Source: Catenulispora sp. EB89 (GTDB lineage Bacteria; Actinomycetota; Actinomycetes; Streptomycetales; Catenulisporaceae). Taken from it: a stretch of DNA of 64,000 nucleotides. Positions 60,356 to 64,000 of this stretch are shown here, in pieces; positions within the stretch are counted from its first letter, which is position 1, and every line of letters begins with the position of its first letter. The notes below the pieces were generated by a model, which did not search any database, was not told the DNA's origin, and was given only the letters and a program-made list of their open reading frames with translations. The stretch lies in NCBI RefSeq assembly GCF_041261445.1, contig NZ_JBGCCU010000002.1, positions 620,001 to 684,000 of the forward strand. Direction: 5' to 3'. A program made the position numbers and the translations under genes.

Positions 60356-60655
60356 TCAGCCCTTCTTCGGTGGGTCGGTCAGCGCCTTGGCCAGGTCCGA
60401 GTCCAGCCCGTCCCAGCTCTTCGCGCCCTCCGACGCGGCACTCTGCAGGTGCTGCAGGTTGGACAGCAGGCTCTTCTTGTGCACGTCCCAGTTGGTCGCG
60501 AACTGGTCCAGCGTGTCGGCCATGCGGCCCGAACCCATGTCGCCCGCAAAGTGGTGGACGATGTTTCCCGAGTTCTGGAACTGATCGACCAGCCGGCCCA
60601 GCGCGTCGCCGATGTTCGCGAGCTCCCCGGTGTTGATCTTGATGTGGTCGGCCAT
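60356..60655 (-). CDS. WXG100-like small ESX protein
   Basis: A 99-residue helical protein of the size of WXG100 (ESAT-6/CFP-10) substrates of type VII secretion. It has two long amphipathic helices around a turn, which reads N-W-D-V-H rather than W-x-G. The C-terminus D-L-A-K-A-L-T-D-P-P-K-K-G has no clear Y-x-x-x-D/E signal. ATG 60655 has GGGGGAGG just upstream. Its stop lies four bases before the large substrate gene, and the pair is a likely heterodimer or co-secreted unit. Divergent from canonical WXG100, so confidence is in the fold class only. Confidence 0.72.
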   Translation of the reverse strand: MADHIKINTGELANIGDALGRLVDQFQNSGNIVHHFAGDMGSGRMADTLDQFATNWDVHKKSLLSNLQHLQSAASEGAKSWDGLDSDLAKALTDPPKKG

Positions 60656-60741
60656 CAGACCTCCCCCTTCCCGTTGCCTGTGCGGCTTTGTGTGCGGCGC
60701 TCCCCGTGCGGGTTCGCGTGCGGCTCCGACGAGAATCCGCC

Positions 60742-61344
60742 TCAGCGAGCCGGGAGCACCTGCAGCGTCTGCGCCAGAGCGTCGGACAGCTCCAGCAGTT
60801 CCTCGCCGAGCAGGACGGCCGACCAGGTCACCGAGAGCACGACCGCGAAGTCCGTCCGCGGCGGCCGCACGGCGTAGACCACGCTGTGCAGCAGCTTGCC
60901 GTCCCCGAACTCGTCGACGTCCCCGATCACCTGCCGGATCACCCGGACCGCGGGCCCGGCCGGCAGCACGCCGCGCCAGACGGCCACCGGCGCCGTCAGC
61001 TCCAGTCCGGGATCGCTGTAGATCCGCTCCAGCCACTCCAGGGTGACCTCGGGGATCTCCTCGTCCGGATTGACGTCCACAAGCTCGATCCGCGCCATCT
61101 CCACCGGCAGGACGTCGTCCGGCAGCAGATAGGCCATGGCCACGTCGCGCGAGGCGGAATCCGCCGCGGCGGCCAGGATCTCCGCCGCGAACCGCGCGAC
61201 GTCCTCTTCCTCGGCGTCAAAGCCCTGACGCGCGCGCGAGGTGCTCTCCGCCCACCCCGTCAGGTCGCCGTCCTCGTTGACCGGCAGCCGGATCGCGATC
61301 TCCGGACGGTCCATCGTGATCGTGAAGTCACCGCGTGCCGCCAC
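60742..61344 (-). CDS. Unassigned ESX-island protein (200 aa)
   Basis: A 200-residue protein without membrane helix or signal peptide, acidic in composition. No named family recognised. It has alternating hydrophobic beta-like segments (F-T-I-T-M-D-R-P-E-I-A-I-R-L-P and V-V-L-S-V-T-W-S-A-V-L-L). It begins three bases after the 219-residue gene, and both have the look of related alpha/beta proteins found next to WXG100-type genes. Cytoplasmic chaperone for ESX substrates, as EspG is for PE/PPE proteins, is a reasonable hypothesis without direct evidence. Confidence 0.6.
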   Translation of the reverse strand: MAARGDFTITMDRPEIAIRLPVNEDGDLTGWAESTSRARQGFDAEEEDVARFAAEILAAAADSASRDVAMAYLLPDDVLPVEMARIELVDVNPDEEIPEVTLEWLERIYSDPGLELTAPVAVWRGVLPAGPAVRVIRQVIGDVDEFGDGKLLHSVVYAVRPPRTDFAVVLSVTWSAVLLGEELLELSDALAQTLQVLPAR

Positions 61345-61347
61345 GTC

Positions 61348-62007
61348 TCAGCCCTTCCACACGAACGACAGCGCCATCGACTCGAAGAGCTCGACCATCG
61401 CCTCGGCCAGCGGCTCCACCGGGGTGCTGAACGACAGCAACAGCTGCGAGCTGGTGCGCGGCACGTCGAAGAGCACGTCGAAGTGCGTGTTCGGGAACGT
61501 GCTGCCGTCACCGGGCCGCGGCGGGGTCTTGTACGTCCGCACCAGCGCCTTGCCCGCCGGCAGCTCGGTGACCCGGGCGTCGCGCCCCTCGGCCGCCAGC
61601 CCCAGCGCCATCTGCTCCAGCGTCGCGCGCGGCTGACCGGCCGGCCGCGGGATCAGCGTCACCAGCAGGCTGGCGGAGACCGGCACGCCGGCGACGTCCA
61701 TCAAGCCCAGATACAGCTCGATCCCGCCCTTCTCCCAGGCCTCCTGGCAGCGGCCCTCCAGATCGCCCCGCATCTCCGCCTTCAGGTGCGGCGCGTTGTC
61801 GATCCCGCGGAACTGCTTGTCGACCATGACCTGGATCCGGCGCGGCCACACCTCGGGGTCCAGCGCGATACGGGTCCAGCCCTGCGAGGGGATCATCATG
61901 CGGTAGTCGCGGGGCGGCGCCTGGCCCGGGGCCTGCGCCCCGGTGTCCCCGGTGTCCCCGGCGGCGGTGTCGGGACCCGCGCTCGGGGGTTCGGTCGGTG
62001 ATGTCAC
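61348..62007 (-). CDS. Unassigned ESX-island protein (219 aa)
   Basis: A 219-residue soluble protein. The first 30 residues are a Pro/Thr/Gly/Asp-rich disordered stretch. The remainder alternates beta strands and helices (Y-R-M-M-I-P-S-Q-G-W-T-R-I, L-Y-L-G-L-M-D-V-A-G-V-P-V-S-A-S-L-L-V-T-L, and H-F-D-V-L-F-D-V-P-R-T-S-S-Q-L-L-L-S-F-S-T-P at the end). No catalytic motif seen; I do not recognise the family. GTG 62007 follows CAGGAAG. It is the first gene of a five-gene minus-strand set, separated by a terminator from the small ESX gene upstream. Confidence 0.6.
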   Translation of the reverse strand: MTSPTEPPSAGPDTAAGDTGDTGAQAPGQAPPRDYRMMIPSQGWTRIALDPEVWPRRIQVMVDKQFRGIDNAPHLKAEMRGDLEGRCQEAWEKGGIELYLGLMDVAGVPVSASLLVTLIPRPAGQPRATLEQMALGLAAEGRDARVTELPAGKALVRTYKTPPRPGDGSTFPNTHFDVLFDVPRTSSQLLLSFSTPVEPLAEAMVELFESMALSFVWKG

Positions 62008-62035
62008 GGATACGGCTTCCTGATCTCAGGCGGCA

Positions 62036-62069
62036 AAGGGGCCCCTCCCACACCAGGGAGAGGCCCCTT
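62036..62069 (-). terminator. Hairpin after the upstream ESX-like gene
   Basis: Bases 62036-62049 (AAGGGGCCCCTCCC) pair with 62056-62069 (GGGAGAGGCCCCTT) with one mismatch and a six-base loop. It lies 40 bp after the stop of the minus-strand gene and separates it from the next operon. Confidence 0.75.
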
Positions 62070-62109
62070 CGGGGTTCGCGGCCCGCGGTGCGGGCCCGGC
62101 GGTGGTCCC

Positions 62110-62409
62110 TTACTTGCCCTTGATGGCGTTGGCCAGCGAGGTGTCCATGTGCTGCATCTGGTCGGCAGCCTGGTTCAGGTACTGGCACATGCCGTTCATG
62201 CCGCCGATCATCTGCGTGGCGCCCTTGGTGAAGTTGCCGTAGGCCTCGTCGAAGGCCTTGGAGGCCTGGTCGGTGACGAAGCCGCCGTTCACCAGGTTCG
62301 TGATCATGGCCTGCGCCTGCTTCAGCACGTCCTCGATCTGGTTCTCGAAGTTGGTCAGCTGCCCGGCGGCCTGCTGCATCTCGCCGTAAGTAACATTGAT
62401 GTTCGCCAT
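62110..62409 (-). CDS. WXG100-like small ESX protein
   Basis: A 99-residue ESAT-6-like protein: two amphipathic helices (about 5-40 and 48-85) with a turn reading L-V-N-G-G-F-V-T-D, where WXG100 members have a tryptophan. Met/Gln-rich second helix ends K-G-K. Start M-A-N-I-N-V-T-Y-G-E-M-Q-Q-A is typical of the family (helix 1). ATG 62409 follows AGGGGAG. Followed by a strong terminator, so likely expressed in excess of the genes behind it, as is usual for major ESX substrates. The missing Trp is odd and noted in the findings. Confidence 0.8.
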   Translation of the reverse strand: MANINVTYGEMQQAAGQLTNFENQIEDVLKQAQAMITNLVNGGFVTDQASKAFDEAYGNFTKGATQMIGGMNGMCQYLNQAADQMQHMDTSLANAIKGK

Positions 62410-62578
62410 GTCGGCACTCCCCTAAGTCTTGCGCGCCCGGCGTCGAACGCGGCGCTCAGCCGGTCAGCTTCTGCTTCCCCAGCCCCGTGCGGAACACCCC
62501 GAAGACTGCCACCGCCACGCCGCGATTGGCAACCGGCCGTAAGGCCCTCACCAGCGGTTTCCTCGTGATTCTGCCCGG

Positions 62579-63928
62579 TTATGCCGGGATTGCGACTCCG
62601 CTTGTAACCGGTTCCGGGGACCCGTCCCCACCCCCGTTGAGCTGCGCAGACAGCCTTTCCCGGTCCAGGGCGTCCTCCCAGCCCGCGATGACGATGGTGC
62701 CGACGGCCGTTCCGCACAGGTTTGTCAGGGCTCTGCACTCGCTCATGAACTTGTCGATCCCGAAGATCAGCATGATGCCGGCCACCGGGATGGTCCCGAC
62801 CGTGGACAGCGTCGCGGCGAGCACGATGAACCCGCTGCCGGTGACGCCGGCCGCGCCCTTGGAGGTCAGCAGCAGGACGCCGAGGATCGTCACCTGCTGC
62901 GCCAGCGACAGGTGCACGTCCAGCGCCTGCGCGATGTAGAGCGCGCCGAGCGTCAGGTAGATGCAGGTGCCGTCCAGGTTGAACGAGTACCCGGCGGGCA
63001 CGGTCAGCCCGACCACGTCCCGCCGCACCCCGGCCTGCTCCATCTTGTCGATGATCCGCGGCAGCACCGTCTCGCTGGAGGACGTGCCGAGCACCACCAG
63101 CAGCTCCGGCGCGATGTACCGGACCAGCTTGAAGATGTTGACCTGCTGGGTCGCCGCGACCGCGCCGAGCACCACGAAGACGAACAGCGCCGACGTGCCG
63201 TAGAAGACCGCGATCAGCTTGCCCAGGCTGGTCAGCGTGTGCAGGCCGTACTTGCCGACGGTGAACGACATCGCGCCGAACGCGCCGACCGGGGCGGCGT
63301 ACATGACGATCCCCAGCACCTTGAACAGGACCTTGCCGATCACCTCGATGCCGCGCGCCACCGGCTCGGCCGGCTCGCCGACCAGCTTGATGGCCACCGC
63401 CACCAGCACCGCGATCACCAGCACCTGCAGCACGCTGCCGGTGCTGAACGCGCCGACGATGCTGTTCGGCACCATGTCGGTCAGGTAGTGCCAGGCGGTC
63501 TGGGTCTGGCCGGTCTTGATGTAGTCCGCGGCCGCCCCGGTGGCCTTGGGCACTTTGGCGTGCACCCCGGCGCCGGGCCGCAGCACGTCCATCACCAGCA
63601 GCCCGATCGCCAGCGCGACCGTGGACAGCACCTCGAAGTAGATCAGGGACCTGATGCCGACCCGCCCCACCTCGCGCAGCTTGCCCACGCCGGCGATCCC
63701 GGTCACCACGGTCACGAACACCACCGGGGTGATGACCATCCGGATCAGGTTCACGAAGCTGTCGCCGAGCGGCTGCAGCTGGGTGGCCACGCCGGGCGCG
63801 GCGGCTCCGAGGGCGATGCCGGCGGCTATGCCGACCAGGACCCAGACGTAGAGCTGGCGGTACCAGCGGCGACGCGCCGGCGCCGGCAAGGTCGTCGAGG
63901 TCGTCGGCGGCGAAGACGTTTCGGACAT
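62579..63928 (-). CDS. dctA: DctA-family dicarboxylate/glutamate symporter
   Basis: A 449-residue sodium/proton-coupled symporter of the DAACS (SLC1-like) family. It shows N-L-I-R-M-V-I-T-P-V-V-F in TM3 and the re-entrant loop HP1 Ser-rich motif G-T-S-S-S-E-T-V-L-P. TM7 reads S-F-N-L-D-G-T-C-I-Y (family N-M-D-G-T), and HP2 G-V-T-G-S-G-F-I-V-L. This combination is closest to C4-dicarboxylate carriers (DctA), taking up succinate, fumarate or malate; glutamate is an alternative. The last 30 residues are a soluble Gly/Asp-rich tail. It is upstream of and oriented like the ESX island but not evidently linked. From the stop (62579) to the ESX gene lies 169 bp without features. Confidence 0.85.
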   Translation of the reverse strand: MSETSSPPTTSTTLPAPARRRWYRQLYVWVLVGIAAGIALGAAAPGVATQLQPLGDSFVNLIRMVITPVVFVTVVTGIAGVGKLREVGRVGIRSLIYFEVLSTVALAIGLLVMDVLRPGAGVHAKVPKATGAAADYIKTGQTQTAWHYLTDMVPNSIVGAFSTGSVLQVLVIAVLVAVAIKLVGEPAEPVARGIEVIGKVLFKVLGIVMYAAPVGAFGAMSFTVGKYGLHTLTSLGKLIAVFYGTSALFVFVVLGAVAATQQVNIFKLVRYIAPELLVVLGTSSSETVLPRIIDKMEQAGVRRDVVGLTVPAGYSFNLDGTCIYLTLGALYIAQALDVHLSLAQQVTILGVLLLTSKGAAGVTGSGFIVLAATLSTVGTIPVAGIMLIFGIDKFMSECRALTNLCGTAVGTIVIAGWEDALDRERLSAQLNGGGDGSPEPVTSGVAIPA

Positions 63929-64000
63929 TGGTCGCTCCCCAGGGACGGCCGGGTTAACGGCCCTTACGGCTGACGGACGCCGTTCACTGTGGGGCAGGTC

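Overview
The window comes from a chromosome of a very GC-rich Gram-positive actinobacterium. The evidence is GTG/TTG starts, GTGA/ATGA translational coupling, a MsiK-type ATPase, an F420/FMN luciferase-family oxygenase, ESX (type VII) secretion proteins, and promoters that abut start codons as leaderless genes do. A filamentous actinomycete of the Catenulispora/Streptomyces type is my guess; no rRNA or tRNA is present to fix it.

Layout. 1-5830: housekeeping genes (a truncated TPR membrane protein, a Bcr/CflA exporter, cysS, rlmB, an agmatinase-family enzyme). 5860-9563: a PHP phosphatase and a nitrilase plus FAD oxidase pair that reads as DavA/DavB, the lysine to 5-aminovalerate route. 9606-13604: a four-gene minus-strand operon (luciferase-like oxygenase, SDR, SGNH hydrolase, IclR regulator) with a palindromic candidate operator in front. 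13736-19520: a GH89 alpha-N-acetylglucosaminidase, a polytopic membrane protein and an orphan sugar-importer ATPase (MsiK). 19882-26463: three large GT-C-like membrane proteins, two of them convergent paralogs.

27110-58284 is a large cell-surface polysaccharide region. It makes activated sugars (UDP-sugar dehydrogenase, an epimerase, GalE, RfbA/B/C/D for dTDP-L-rhamnose), transfers them (several GT2 enzymes, two GT2/DUF2304 pairs, a membrane-protein/dolichyl-phosphate-mannose-synthase fusion, GT-C and DUF2142 membrane proteins), decorates them (acyltransferase 3) and exports them (two flippases). The plus-strand block 33166-37686 and the minus-strand block 49928-53761 carry paralogous sets of genes. 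They converge on a non-coding stretch, 45321-46570, that holds a roughly 1.05 kb hierarchical palindrome: nested hairpins centred near 45920.

58425-62409 is a small type VII secretion-associated island with two small ESX-like proteins, one large secreted-substrate-like protein and three proteins I cannot assign. No core secretion gene is present. The window ends with a DctA-family dicarboxylate symporter.

Besides the large palindrome, the most unusual sequence feature is that several genes end inside short repeats that span their own stop codon and continue downstream (PHP gene 17-18 bp units, GT2 gene at 29091, HdeD-like gene, IclR gene, and more weakly a DUF2142 gene).
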